Assembly (NCBI RefSeq): GCF_044385915.1 | Contig: NZ_JBISCC010000120.1 | Span: forward strand, 1 to 64,000 | DNA: 64,000 nt | From: Thalassobellus citreus | GTDB taxonomy: Bacteria; Bacteroidota; Bacteroidia; Flavobacteriales; Flavobacteriaceae | Reading direction: 5' to 3' | In this document: positions 27,868 through 36,578 of the stretch, piece after piece | Layout: each line of letters begins with the position of its first letter | Numbering within the stretch: the first letter of the stretch is position 1 | Translations under genes and position numbers: made by a program | The notes under the pieces: model-generated | The model's input: the letters and a program-made list of their open reading frames with translations, nothing else | What the model was told of the DNA's origin: nothing | Databases searched by the model: none

Positions 27868-28164
27868 TTAAATATATTCTTGAATAATACTAATGAGTGT
27901 ATTAGCATCTTGCTCGCCACTTTGACGCCATTTCATTTCGCCATTTTTGTAAACAATTAGCGTTGGCAAACCTTTTACACGTAAAGCTTCGGCTAATTCT
28001 TGATTTTTTTCAACATCAATTTTAATTACCTTAGCCTTATCGCCCATTGCTGCTGCTACATCGCGCAATACCGGGTGCATAGCTGTAGATTGTTCATTCC
28101 ATTCTGTATAAAAATCTAACAGAACAGGGATATCTACATCGATAAGCTCTCCAAATTTTGACAT
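27868..28164 (-). CDS. Thioredoxin-fold protein lacking both active-site cysteines
   Basis: 98 residues with a full thioredoxin fold: PVLLDFYTEW, VIKIDVEKNQELAEAL, the cis-proline segment KGLPTLIVYKNGE, and the terminal helix. Where thioredoxins have W-C-x-x-C, this protein has W22-N23-E-Q-S26, so no dithiol chemistry is possible. There are no other Cys residues. It is probably a binding or scaffold protein. A -7-like TACGTTTG lies upstream on the minus strand (28205-28198). Monocistronic. Confidence 0.88.
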   Translation of the reverse strand: MSKFGELIDVDIPVLLDFYTEWNEQSTAMHPVLRDVAAAMGDKAKVIKIDVEKNQELAEALRVKGLPTLIVYKNGEMKWRQSGEQDANTLISIIQEYI

Positions 28165-28307
28165 ATCTTAAAAGTTTTAAGTCAACTTATAATTTTACAA
28201 ACGTACAATTTTTATTTTTGTTTGAAAATCAACGTTTTAATCACTTTGCTTTATACCTATTTATAAATATAAACAATTTTGTTTTTAATTACAATAAATC
28301 TTAGCGT

Positions 28308-29540
28308 TTAAGCAGGTTTTACACCCTTTTTTAGTTCTATTACTGTAATTTCTGGCCAGATGCCAACACGCCCAGGAAATGCCAAATAACCAAAACCTCT
28401 ATTTACATTTATATATTGTCCCATTTCTTGATAAATACCTGCCCAATATTTATAACGCCATTTTACAGGACTCCATTTAAACCAACCTGGTATTTCTATA
28501 CCAAATTGCATACCATGGGTATGACCGCTTAGGGTTAAATGATAATGATAATCGTCTTGAATTACTTTATTTTCCCAATGCGACGGATCGTGGCTCATTA
28601 ATATTTTAAAATCGTTAGCATCAATATTTTGAGATGCCTTTTTTAAATCTCCTGCTTGTTTAAAACCGCCAACACCCCAATTTTCAACACCAACTAAAGC
28701 GATACGCTCCCCATCTTTTTCTAAAAACCGACTTTCATTCAATAATAAATCAAAACCAATTTCCTTTTGAAGCGCTTTTAAATCTTCTAAATTTTGATGC
28801 TTAGCTTCTTTTGATTTCCATGTAACATAATCGCCATAATCGTGATTTCCTAAAATTGAAAACAAGCCGTCTTTGGCTTTTAACTTTCCAAAAATATTTA
28901 TGTATGGTTTTAATTCTTCAGCTTTATTATTTACCATATCGCCTGTAAATAATATCACATCACTCTGTTGTTCATTTACTAGGTTTATAGCATATTCTAC
29001 TTTCTCTACATCATCAAAACTACCAGAATGAATATCACTTATTTGGGTAACTTTATAACCATTAAAAGCCGCTGGTAAATCTTCAAAATACATAGTGTAT
29101 TTTAAAACCTTAAAATTGTACCGTCCTTTATAAATACCGTAAATTATAGACGCTAAAGGAATGGCTGCCAAACCAAGCGCTAGTTTGCTTACAAATTGTC
29201 TTCTAGAAACAAAATACTGCCCTTTTGCAGCATCACCAGCTGTAAAATAACTATAAATAGCTTGAGGTACTCTAAAAACGTCTTCGGCAAGCATACCAAA
29301 TGACAAAACTATTTTTGGAATTAAAACAGCTATTAAAAAGCCAAATGCATAAGCATGTGCATGTGTAAAATCATCTCTATTTAAGCCGTAATAACGAAAA
29401 ACGAAATTACCTAATACTAGAACTGAAACCAACCAGTATAATACTTGAATCCAATTACTTTTTACAACCGTTTTAAAGGCTTGAAAGGCATATAAATCGG
29501 CAACAATAAAAATAATTAGAAAAATAATCCAACGAAGCAT
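28308..29540 (-). CDS. Membrane-anchored metallophosphoesterase
   Basis: 410 residues from the ATG at 29540. A TTG start at 29558 is rejected because it overlaps the predicted -7 element. Three or four N-terminal membrane helices are followed by a Tat-like RRQFVSKLALGLAAIP and another hydrophobic stretch (about residues 115-135). The calcineurin-like domain follows with all metal motifs: SDIHSG, TGDMVN, LGNHDYGD, MSHDP and LSGHTHGMQFG. This is the layout of YkuE/YaeI-type phosphodiesterases that face the periplasm. The substrate is unknown. Confidence 0.9.
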   Translation of the reverse strand: MLRWIIFLIIFIVADLYAFQAFKTVVKSNWIQVLYWLVSVLVLGNFVFRYYGLNRDDFTHAHAYAFGFLIAVLIPKIVLSFGMLAEDVFRVPQAIYSYFTAGDAAKGQYFVSRRQFVSKLALGLAAIPLASIIYGIYKGRYNFKVLKYTMYFEDLPAAFNGYKVTQISDIHSGSFDDVEKVEYAINLVNEQQSDVILFTGDMVNNKAEELKPYINIFGKLKAKDGLFSILGNHDYGDYVTWKSKEAKHQNLEDLKALQKEIGFDLLLNESRFLEKDGERIALVGVENWGVGGFKQAGDLKKASQNIDANDFKILMSHDPSHWENKVIQDDYHYHLTLSGHTHGMQFGIEIPGWFKWSPVKWRYKYWAGIYQEMGQYINVNRGFGYLAFPGRVGIWPEITVIELKKGVKPA

Positions 29541-29555
29541 AATTCTTTTTTCTAC

Positions 29556-29563
29556 CAAAGATA
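29556..29563 (-). promoter_or_regulatory. Predicted -7 element of the metallophosphoesterase gene
   Basis: On the minus strand TATCTTTG matches TAnnTTTG. It lies 16 bp upstream of the ATG at 29540, so the leader would be very short. Confidence 0.4.
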
Positions 29564-29672
29564 ACAGTATTGCAAAGTAATTATTGATAGCTAAGTTTTA
29601 TTTAACTAATTGTTAAGAATTATCTCTTTAAAGAATGAAATCTGAATATCTTATTTTAAGCATAACTTTTTG

Positions 29673-29695
29673 TAGTTTTGATTTTCTATCAAAAC
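29673..29695 (+). promoter_or_regulatory. polA -7 element overlapping a start-proximal hairpin
   Basis: TAGTTTTG (29673-29680) matches TAnnTTTG. It overlaps a perfect 8-bp inverted repeat GTTTTGAT / ATCAAAAC (29675-29682 and 29688-29695) located 8 bp before the polA ATG. Confidence 0.35.
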
Positions 29696-29702
29696 AAACA
29701 AC

Positions 29703-32555
29703 ATGTCCAATAACAAACGCGTCTTTTTAGTTGATGCTTTCGCATTAATTTTTCGTGGCTACTATGCCTTTATAAAAAACCCAAGAATCAATTCAAAAGG
29801 ATTAGACACCTCAGCTATTATGGGGTTTATGAATTCGCTTTTAGATGTTATAAAGCGAGAACGCCCCGACCATTTAGCTGTTTGTTTTGATAAAGGCGGA
29901 AGTGCAGACCGTGTAGAAATGTACGAGGCTTACAAAGCCAACAGAGACGAAACACCAGAGGCCATAAAAATAGCCGTTCCTATTATTCAAGATATTTTAA
30001 AAGCCATGCATATTCCTATTATGGTAAAAGAAGGTTTTGAAGCCGATGATGTTATAGGAACCCTAGCTAAACAAGCCGAAAAAGAAGGTTACCAAACCTT
30101 TATGGTAACGCCCGATAAAGATTTTGCACAATTGGTTTCTGAAAACATTTTTATGTACCGTCCTGTTTTTGGTGGTGGTTACGAAACTTGGGGTATTCCT
30201 GAGGTTCAGAAAAAGTTTGAAGTGACCGACCCAATACAAGTTATTGACTTTTTAGGAATGATGGGAGATTCTAGTGATAATATTCCTGGACTTCCTGGTG
30301 TTGGCGAAAAAACAGCCAAAAAGTTTTTAGCGGCTTATGGTAGTATGGAAAATCTTTTAGCCAATACCCACGAGCTAAAAGGTAAAATGAAAGAGAAAAT
30401 TGAAGCCAATGGCGAATTAGGTCTGCTTTCAAAAAAGTTAGCAACCATCATGCTAGATGTTCCCGTGACTTTTAATGCCAAAGATTTTGAATTAGATCAA
30501 CCCGATATTCCGAAAGTGACTGAGATATTTCAGGAGTTAGAGTTTAGAAGGATGATTGATAACTTCACCAAGACATTTGCTGTTGAAACACCTCCTGCTG
30601 CTGTTGAAAAAACTTCAGAAAAAACAGAAGCAAAAACTGCAACACCAAAAGAAACGGCTTCGGCAGGTGCTGGTCAATTTTCATTATTTGGAGCAGATCC
30701 TTCTAGTACTACTGAAACCGAAACGGTATCGGAATTCACTAGAAAAACGAATGAAACCACTTCGCACTTTTACCAAAGTGTAGCACCAGGAATGGCAACG
30801 AAGCTATTTATTAAAAACTTAATGAATCAAACCTCAGTATGTTTTGATACGGAAACCACAGGTTTAAATCCGCTAACCGCAGAATTAGTAGGTATTGCCT
30901 TTTCATGGGAAGTTGGTAAAGGTTTTTATTTACCCTTTCCTGAAAGCAAAGAAGAAGCTCAAGAACTTATAGAACAATTACGTCCGTTTTTTGAAAGTGA
31001 TACTATTCAGAAAATTGGCCAGAATTTAAAATACGATATCAAAGTCCTTGCAAAATATAACATCACCGTAAAAGGAAAATTATTCGATACTATGTTAGCG
31101 CATTATCTTATCAATCCAGATATGCGCCATAATATGGATGTTTTGGCAGAAACCTATTTAAACTACACGCCCATTTCTATTACAGAATTAATTGGTAAAA
31201 AAGGTAAAAACCAATTATCGATGCGTGAGGTGCCGTTAGAAAAACAAACGGAATATGCTGTTGAAGATGCCGATATTACTTTGCAACTTAAAGAACATTT
31301 TGAAAAAGAATTAGGCGATGCTAATACTCAAAAACTGTTTGATGATATTGAAATTCCGTTGCTTCGTGTATTGGCAGCTATGGAAGTTGAAGGTATTAAT
31401 TTAGATGTTGCTTTTTTAAATTCCCTTTCGGAAGATTTAAATAACGACATTAAAACTTTAGAAACAAAAATCTATGAAACCGCTGGCGAGGAGTTCAATA
31501 TTGCATCTCCAAAACAATTAGGAATCATTCTTTTTGAAAAACTAAAACTAGTCGATAAGCCTAAAAAAACCAAAACAGGACAGTATGCTACTGGCGAAGA
31601 TATTTTATCATATTTAGCAAAAGAGCACGATATTATTCAGAATATTTTAGACTATCGCGGATTAGCAAAACTAAAAAGCACCTATGTTGATGCATTACCA
31701 ACTCAGGTTGATGAAGCTACAGGCAGAGTACATACAGATTATATGCAAACCGTTGCTGCAACCGGGCGTTTAAGTAGTAACAACCCGAATTTACAAAATA
31801 TTCCTATTCGTACCGAACGAGGCAGACAAGTGCGTAAAGCCTTTGTTCCTAGAAATGGAGAATACACTTTGTTAGCTGCCGATTATTCGCAAATAGAACT
31901 TCGTATCATCGCTGCTTTAAGCAAAGAAGAAACTATGATTGAAGCTTTTAAAAATGGTGAAGATATTCACGCGTCTACAGCTTCAAAAGTATTTAATGTA
32001 GCTTTAGAAGATGTGACTCGCGAACAACGTAGCAATGCGAAAACTGTAAACTTCGGAATTATTTATGGCGTGTCTGCTTTCGGATTGAGCAATCAAACCG
32101 ATTTATCTCGTGGCGAAGCAAAAGAATTAATTGACACCTATTATGAAACCTACCCTAAACTTCGAGCGTACATGAGTGAGCAAGTCGATTTTGCTCGCGA
32201 TAATGGTTATGTGCAAACCGTTTTAGGACGTCGTCGTTATTTAAAAGATATCGATTCGCGTAATGCCGTGGTGCGTGGTGCTGCCGAACGTAATGCCGTT
32301 AACGCTCCTATTCAAGGTAGTGCTGCCGATATTATTAAAATTGCCATGATTAATATTTACAACAAACTTGAAGCAGGTGACTATAAAACCAAAATGCTAC
32401 TGCAAGTTCATGATGAATTAGTGTTCGATGTTTACAAACCCGAACTAGAAACCATTAAAACTTTGGTTAAAACAGAAATGGAAAATGCTTTTGTTTTAGA
32501 TGTTCCATTGGATGTTGAAGTTGGTATTGGAAATGATTGGTTGGAGGCGCATTAA
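29703..32555 (+). CDS. polA: DNA polymerase I
   Basis: 950 residues with all three domains. The 5'-3' exonuclease is N-terminal (VDAFALIFRGYYAF, FEADDVIGTLA, TPDKDFAQLV). The 3'-5' proofreading domain has intact DEDDy residues (CFDTETTGLNP, GQNLKYDIKVL, YAVEDADITLQL). The family A polymerase has motif A DYSQIELRIIA, motif B RSNAKTVNFGIIYG and motif C LQVHDELVFDV. A low-complexity Thr/Glu linker (about residues 295-350) joins the first two. It fills gaps and repairs DNA. A Nudix gene follows after 9 bp. Confidence 0.98.
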   Translation: MSNNKRVFLVDAFALIFRGYYAFIKNPRINSKGLDTSAIMGFMNSLLDVIKRERPDHLAVCFDKGGSADRVEMYEAYKANRDETPEAIKIAVPIIQDILKAMHIPIMVKEGFEADDVIGTLAKQAEKEGYQTFMVTPDKDFAQLVSENIFMYRPVFGGGYETWGIPEVQKKFEVTDPIQVIDFLGMMGDSSDNIPGLPGVGEKTAKKFLAAYGSMENLLANTHELKGKMKEKIEANGELGLLSKKLATIMLDVPVTFNAKDFELDQPDIPKVTEIFQELEFRRMIDNFTKTFAVETPPAAVEKTSEKTEAKTATPKETASAGAGQFSLFGADPSSTTETETVSEFTRKTNETTSHFYQSVAPGMATKLFIKNLMNQTSVCFDTETTGLNPLTAELVGIAFSWEVGKGFYLPFPESKEEAQELIEQLRPFFESDTIQKIGQNLKYDIKVLAKYNITVKGKLFDTMLAHYLINPDMRHNMDVLAETYLNYTPISITELIGKKGKNQLSMREVPLEKQTEYAVEDADITLQLKEHFEKELGDANTQKLFDDIEIPLLRVLAAMEVEGINLDVAFLNSLSEDLNNDIKTLETKIYETAGEEFNIASPKQLGIILFEKLKLVDKPKKTKTGQYATGEDILSYLAKEHDIIQNILDYRGLAKLKSTYVDALPTQVDEATGRVHTDYMQTVAATGRLSSNNPNLQNIPIRTERGRQVRKAFVPRNGEYTLLAADYSQIELRIIAALSKEETMIEAFKNGEDIHASTASKVFNVALEDVTREQRSNAKTVNFGIIYGVSAFGLSNQTDLSRGEAKELIDTYYETYPKLRAYMSEQVDFARDNGYVQTVLGRRRYLKDIDSRNAVVRGAAERNAVNAPIQGSAADIIKIAMINIYNKLEAGDYKTKMLLQVHDELVFDVYKPELETIKTLVKTEMENAFVLDVPLDVEVGIGNDWLEAH

Positions 32556-32564
32556 TTTTTATAA

Positions 32565-32957
32565 ATGAAAACCATTAATGTTACTTGTGCTATCATTAAT
32601 TTTGATGATAAAATTCTAGTTGTTCAAAGAAGTGAAACAATGAAGCTTCCATTGAAATGGGAATTTGCAGGAGGAAAAATTGAAGGAGGAGAATCTGAAA
32701 TTGATTGTATTAAAAGGGAAATTTTTGAAGAATTAAATATTGAAATTGAAGTCAAAGAAGGATTGACACCTGTTATTCATCAATACCCAAATTTCAAAAT
32801 TAAATTAATTCCTTTTATTGCTGAATATCTTTCAGGTGAATTAAAATTAAGAGAACATTGTAATTTTGTTTTAGCAAATAAAGAAGAATTGATTAATTTA
32901 GATTGGGCTGAAGCTGACTTACCAATTTTAAAAGAATTCATTGAATCTTATAATTAA
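32565..32957 (+). CDS. Nudix hydrolase (MutT-like)
   Basis: 130 residues, close to the size of MutT. The Nudix box is present: GKIEGGE-x7-REIFEELNI, with the final Gly of the consensus replaced by Asn. The N-terminus VTCAIINFDDKILVVQRS and KLPLKWEFAGGK resemble 8-oxo-dGTP diphosphatases and DNA mismatch-type Nudix proteins. It probably cleans the nucleotide pool; substrate inferred only. It lies just 9 bp after polA and 3 bp from the convergent nuclease-helicase stop. Confidence 0.88.
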   Translation: MKTINVTCAIINFDDKILVVQRSETMKLPLKWEFAGGKIEGGESEIDCIKREIFEELNIEIEVKEGLTPVIHQYPNFKIKLIPFIAEYLSGELKLREHCNFVLANKEELINLDWAEADLPILKEFIESYN

Positions 32958-32960
32958 GAT

Positions 32961-34925
32961 TTATATTTCTTTAATTCCAATTTCTTTTAAATAATCATAA
33001 GTACCATCATAAAAATGACTTGGTCTTGTATGGTCTAATTTAGAGCCTTCAGGAATAAAAATCACCATCCCTTGTCTTGCACGAGTTAGCAATACACGAT
33101 AGGTGTTTTTAAGATAATCTTTAGTTATCTCCTGATTTATATTCATCCATTTGCTTCCTTTAAAACTTTGATATTTCCAATCACTATTATTCAAATAAAA
33201 ATTAGCTCCCCAAATTAAACATGTATAATCAATTTCTAAACCTTGAATATCAAATTCTGTTGCTATATCTTCTAAAAAATAAGAAGACCTAATGTCATCC
33301 TCAGAATTCAAAAACCAATTAGGAGCAGAAATCTCATTCTTTACATCCACACCTAAAGCTTTAAGCCTTCTAGAACCCGAAGAAGCAATTAAACCAGTCC
33401 TTTCTGAACCTTTTCTCTGTTTTCTTAACCAATTCTTAGCAACTTCTATATCTCTAGTTAAATATATTGGAAATTGTTTTTTAATTTCTAAAAACAAGTT
33501 TTTAGTATTAACTATATTCAAATCTAAAAGTTCATGAACAAAAGCAGAAACTTTTTCAGACCTAAAAGAACGAACAGAAACGGATAAATGTAAATCAGGT
33601 TCAGAAATTGCATTTTGAAAAAGCCAATCTTTTTGTCTTTGCTTTTTAATATAATTTGAACTATCAACAATTGAATTAGAAAAATAAATGTCCCAACCTT
33701 TATAATTATTTTCAAATGCATTAACCCACTCTTCCAATCCTGCTTCTCCTGTATTTATTTCTTGCCCTCCTCCAATAAGGCATACAACTGTACACCAATC
33801 TTCATGACGATTCATTACATCAATCAAAAACTCTGGCTCTGACATTGCAAAATCCTCAATTCCTTTCTTTCTTTTCATAAATGAACTAACTTGCTTTCTA
33901 GTCCATGCTCTTTGAGCTTCATCAAATACTACAACCTTTTCAGTTGGTTCAACATTATGCTTTAAATATTCATCTCTAAAATGATGTATATTCTGAATGA
34001 ATGCACTAGTTCTTCTTTTTGCATTTTCTTTAGTAATATGTTCTCCATTTTCCTTTGATATTAAAACAAGGTCTCTTGCCAAAGCCTCTCTTAAAACCTC
34101 AACCAAAGGACCATTTCCTGATAGAAAAACCGCATGTTCATTCTTATCTGCATTCATCCTTTCATTTGCTAAATTTAAGCCCGCTAAAGTTTTTCCAGCT
34201 CCAGGAACTCCAGTAATAAAACAAATTGATTTTTTTCTATTTAATTTAGAATTCTCTATAATTTCATTAATAAAATTAGAAGTTTTAGAAAGGTTTATAG
34301 TTTCTGAATCATAACGAGATATTTCTTTAACTTTATGCCCCTTATAAAGTGCTTGAGCTGCTTCAACTATTGTTGGTGTAGGCTTGTAGATTGAACTTTG
34401 CCATTTATCAATATCAATTTTATGATTTGAAAATTGGGTAAATTTTTCAATAATCTCTTTTATTCCAAATTTGTTACATTTAGCAACTTGATTAAGTTCT
34501 ATTACCTCATCAATGTCAGTAAAACTAGATTCAGCATTTGTAGCGATTAAAACTGGTATTAATTTAATGTAATGGCTACCTTCATGAAAGTTTCTTAAAT
34601 CTAAACTATAGTCTATTACTTGTATTTCTGCATGTTTCCCATAAGAATCATCACCAACTTTAAATTCGACAACAAAAACACAATCATCAACAATTATAAT
34701 ATTGTCAACCCTCTTTCCCATTCTCGGAATAGTAAATTCAAAATAAATTGTCCCATTTATTTCTTTTAATTCACCTTTAAGAATTTCAATCTGTTTAACC
34801 CAAGCATTTTTTTGTAAATCTTCAAGAGAACGATTTGTATGATTTAAACTTAATTGCCCTAATATTGAATTTGAATCTTCAGAAAGAAAACCTGAGATTG
34901 TATTATTGTAATATGCTCTATTCAT
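32961..34925 (-). CDS. PD-(D/E)XK nuclease fused to SF1-type (DUF2075/Schlafen group 3) helicase
   Basis: 654 residues. Residues about 55-140 form a restriction-endonuclease-like fold with the active-site pattern D74...E87-x-K89 (RVDNIIIV, VVEFKVGD). A helicase follows: Walker A GVPGAGKT (about 238-245), Walker B VVVFDEAQRAW (about 330), an Arg-rich middle, and motif VI-like VLLTRARQGMVIF near residue 613. The domain is that formerly called DUF2075. Its start codon directly follows the stop of an XRE regulator (TAAATG), so the two are co-expressed. Such nuclease-helicases are frequent in defence and restriction contexts; here that function is inferred. Confidence 0.82.
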   Translation of the reverse strand: MNRAYYNNTISGFLSEDSNSILGQLSLNHTNRSLEDLQKNAWVKQIEILKGELKEINGTIYFEFTIPRMGKRVDNIIIVDDCVFVVEFKVGDDSYGKHAEIQVIDYSLDLRNFHEGSHYIKLIPVLIATNAESSFTDIDEVIELNQVAKCNKFGIKEIIEKFTQFSNHKIDIDKWQSSIYKPTPTIVEAAQALYKGHKVKEISRYDSETINLSKTSNFINEIIENSKLNRKKSICFITGVPGAGKTLAGLNLANERMNADKNEHAVFLSGNGPLVEVLREALARDLVLISKENGEHITKENAKRRTSAFIQNIHHFRDEYLKHNVEPTEKVVVFDEAQRAWTRKQVSSFMKRKKGIEDFAMSEPEFLIDVMNRHEDWCTVVCLIGGGQEINTGEAGLEEWVNAFENNYKGWDIYFSNSIVDSSNYIKKQRQKDWLFQNAISEPDLHLSVSVRSFRSEKVSAFVHELLDLNIVNTKNLFLEIKKQFPIYLTRDIEVAKNWLRKQRKGSERTGLIASSGSRRLKALGVDVKNEISAPNWFLNSEDDIRSSYFLEDIATEFDIQGLEIDYTCLIWGANFYLNNSDWKYQSFKGSKWMNINQEITKDYLKNTYRVLLTRARQGMVIFIPEGSKLDHTRPSHFYDGTYDYLKEIGIKEI

Positions 34926-35195
34926 TTAGCTATCCGCTTTAAGTTTATAATCGTGATAGCTAAGTTTTGGATTCTGCTTTTTAAAGTTTAGCAAATCAGA
35001 AACATCCATTTCAAAAGCTTTTGAAAAGACAGCAATATTGGTTAGCGAAATATTACGCTCACCTCTTTCAATCATACCAATGTATGTTCGATGAAAACCT
35101 GTTTTAAAAGATAGTTTCTCTTGACTCAGTTTATTTTCAAGTCTTAACTCTCGAATTCTTTGTCCAAATTCTTTAAGAAGGAATTTATTTACCAT
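34926..35195 (-). CDS. XRE-family HTH regulator
   Basis: 89 residues with one lambda-repressor-like HTH at about residues 8-65: FGQRIRELRLENKLSQEKLS, then FHRTYIGMIERGERNISL as recognition helix and turn, and FSKAFEMDVSDLLNFK. It resembles restriction-modification controller proteins in size and layout. Its ATG lies 12 bp from a perfect 14-bp inverted repeat, the likely operator for autoregulation. Its stop codon abuts the start of the nuclease-helicase. Confidence 0.9.
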   Translation of the reverse strand: MVNKFLLKEFGQRIRELRLENKLSQEKLSFKTGFHRTYIGMIERGERNISLTNIAVFSKAFEMDVSDLLNFKKQNPKLSYHDYKLKADS

Positions 35196-35206
35196 TAGTC
35201 GAAACT

Positions 35207-35244
35207 ATACTTATTGTATGCAATTATCAACATACAATAAGTAT
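35207..35244. promoter_or_regulatory. Operator: perfect 14-bp inverted repeat with 10-bp spacer
   Basis: Arms ATACTTATTGTATG (35207-35220) and CATACAATAAGTAT (35231-35244), one helical turn apart, in the 95-bp gap between divergent genes. Each arm holds its own half-palindrome CTTATTG/CATAC, typical of dimer-of-dimers XRE operators. Confidence 0.7.
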
Positions 35245-35252
35245 CATTTTAT

Positions 35253-35260
35253 TATCTTTG
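35253..35260 (+). promoter_or_regulatory. Predicted -7 element of the divergent small gene
   Basis: TATCTTTG matches TAnnTTTG. It lies 30 bp before the ATG at 35291 and directly beside the operator, so the regulator could control both directions. Confidence 0.45.
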
Positions 35261-35290
35261 TAATGAATCTAATTATTTTAAATAATTACA

Positions 35291-35503
35291 ATGAAGAATA
35301 AATCAAGTAAAATTTACGCTATATATAAGAATAATAATCATTTAGGAAACGAAAGAGGAAATTCAGAAACAGATGCAATTAAATCATATTTAATCGCTTC
35401 TAATTTAAAAGAATCAATATCTAACCAAAAACAAATAAGTGAATACTCAGCAATATTAGCAATAAATGGAATACATCATTATTTTATAAAAAATAGATTT
35501 TAA
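35291..35503 (+). CDS. Small hypothetical protein, divergent from the HTH regulator
   Basis: 70 residues, not recognised. It is basic at the N-terminus (MKNKSSK), then YAIYKNNNHLGNERGNSETD followed by a predicted helix (AIKSYLIASNLKESI), and a short beta-like C-terminus (YSAILAINGIHHYFIKNRF). It has no signal peptide or membrane segment. A good -7 element precedes it. Because it is divergent from an XRE regulator and a nuclease-helicase across a shared operator, it may belong to that module; an antidote or accessory role is speculative. Confidence 0.6.
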   Translation: MKNKSSKIYAIYKNNNHLGNERGNSETDAIKSYLIASNLKESISNQKQISEYSAILAINGIHHYFIKNRF

Positions 35504-35510
35504 AATAACC

Positions 35511-36578
35511 TTAAGCATTAACCAACACCCATAGCTCCACTTCCTCTTCAGAACGCCAATTTTGTTCTCGCATGGTTTTATTAGACGCCGCTTTCACTTT
35601 TCTTTTTAAACAGGCGTCTAATTTAAAACGTCCGCCTTTGGCTAATTCTTTCTCTATAGGATGGTCTTTTGTAACATGGCTTATTTGGGCTAAATTCGAG
35701 AATATAATAACGAGCTTTCCTTCTGGAAAAAGTCTTTTTTTAGCTTCAGTAAAGAACTCTAAAAACAGGTTTTCATTATAATAAATAGCTTCATCGTTTT
35801 TATCCATGTCTTGATTTGCTGGTAACCACGGTGGATTAAAAACAATCAATTCGGTTTGCTTTTCAAACTTACCAAAAAGCGAAGCAAAATCGAGTTCTAT
35901 TTTCCGAGACATTTTTGTGTCGCCCATAGATTCTGTAAGTCCAACTATAGCATTAGGATTAGTGTCGGTTCCGAAAACCTTTTGAAAACCATGTTTTATC
36001 ATTTGAAAAGCCAATACACCACTTCCAACCCCCACATCAATAGCCGATTTTTTAGCACCTTCGTAACGTTTCAACCAATTATCAAACAATATTAAATGAT
36101 CGAACCGCGTTGGAAAATAAACACCATAATAAGGATGGATTTTATTTCGTAAAACAGGAAGTAAAATACCATTTTGATGCCATTGCCAAGAGCTATTTAA
36201 TCCTTGAACTTTAGAAAAAGGCAATAAGAAATTACTAACTTCTGGATATAATTTTGCTAACCAACCAATAGCAGGTGCTTTTTTTACGGTTAATTTATGA
36301 TCTACAATTTTTATATAAATAAGACTTGATAACTTTCTATATGCCGAACGATACGCGCGTTGCTCTTGAAATGTTTTATTAGGCAAAGTTTTTTTAAGGT
36401 GCTTATGCAACTCATTAAGTAGCAATAAACCGTTACTATAAAATTCGGTTATTTGTATAGGCTTGCCCGCTTCTAAACCTTTAATGGCACGCGTAATATT
36501 TATAGATTTATTAAATTGAGCTAATGGCTGTTCTGGTAAAAAAGGCACGGGTTTGTTTACATGTATATCTGTAATCAT
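35511..36578 (-). CDS. Class I SAM-dependent methyltransferase (HemK/PrmC- or RlmG-like)
   Basis: 355 residues. The N-terminal 150 residues form a helical/beta domain. The Rossmann core has motif I AIDVGVGSGVLAF (about residue 180), an acidic GTDTNPNA segment, and the catalytic NPPW of LIVFNPPWLPA near residue 246. NPPY/NPPW is typical of methylation of amide or exocyclic amino nitrogen (release-factor Gln, rRNA or DNA bases). The target here is not determinable from sequence alone. Monocistronic. Confidence 0.85.
   Translation of the reverse strand: MITDIHVNKPVPFLPEQPLAQFNKSINITRAIKGLEAGKPIQITEFYSNGLLLLNELHKHLKKTLPNKTFQEQRAYRSAYRKLSSLIYIKIVDHKLTVKKAPAIGWLAKLYPEVSNFLLPFSKVQGLNSSWQWHQNGILLPVLRNKIHPYYGVYFPTRFDHLILFDNWLKRYEGAKKSAIDVGVGSGVLAFQMIKHGFQKVFGTDTNPNAIVGLTESMGDTKMSRKIELDFASLFGKFEKQTELIVFNPPWLPANQDMDKNDEAIYYNENLFLEFFTEAKKRLFPEGKLVIIFSNLAQISHVTKDHPIEKELAKGGRFKLDACLKRKVKAASNKTMREQNWRSEEEVELWVLVNA

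Noticed and set aside
33292..34314. Plus-strand frames of 80-105 codons opposite the nuclease-helicase
   Set aside because: Shadows of the minus-strand gene, which has intact helicase and nuclease motifs.
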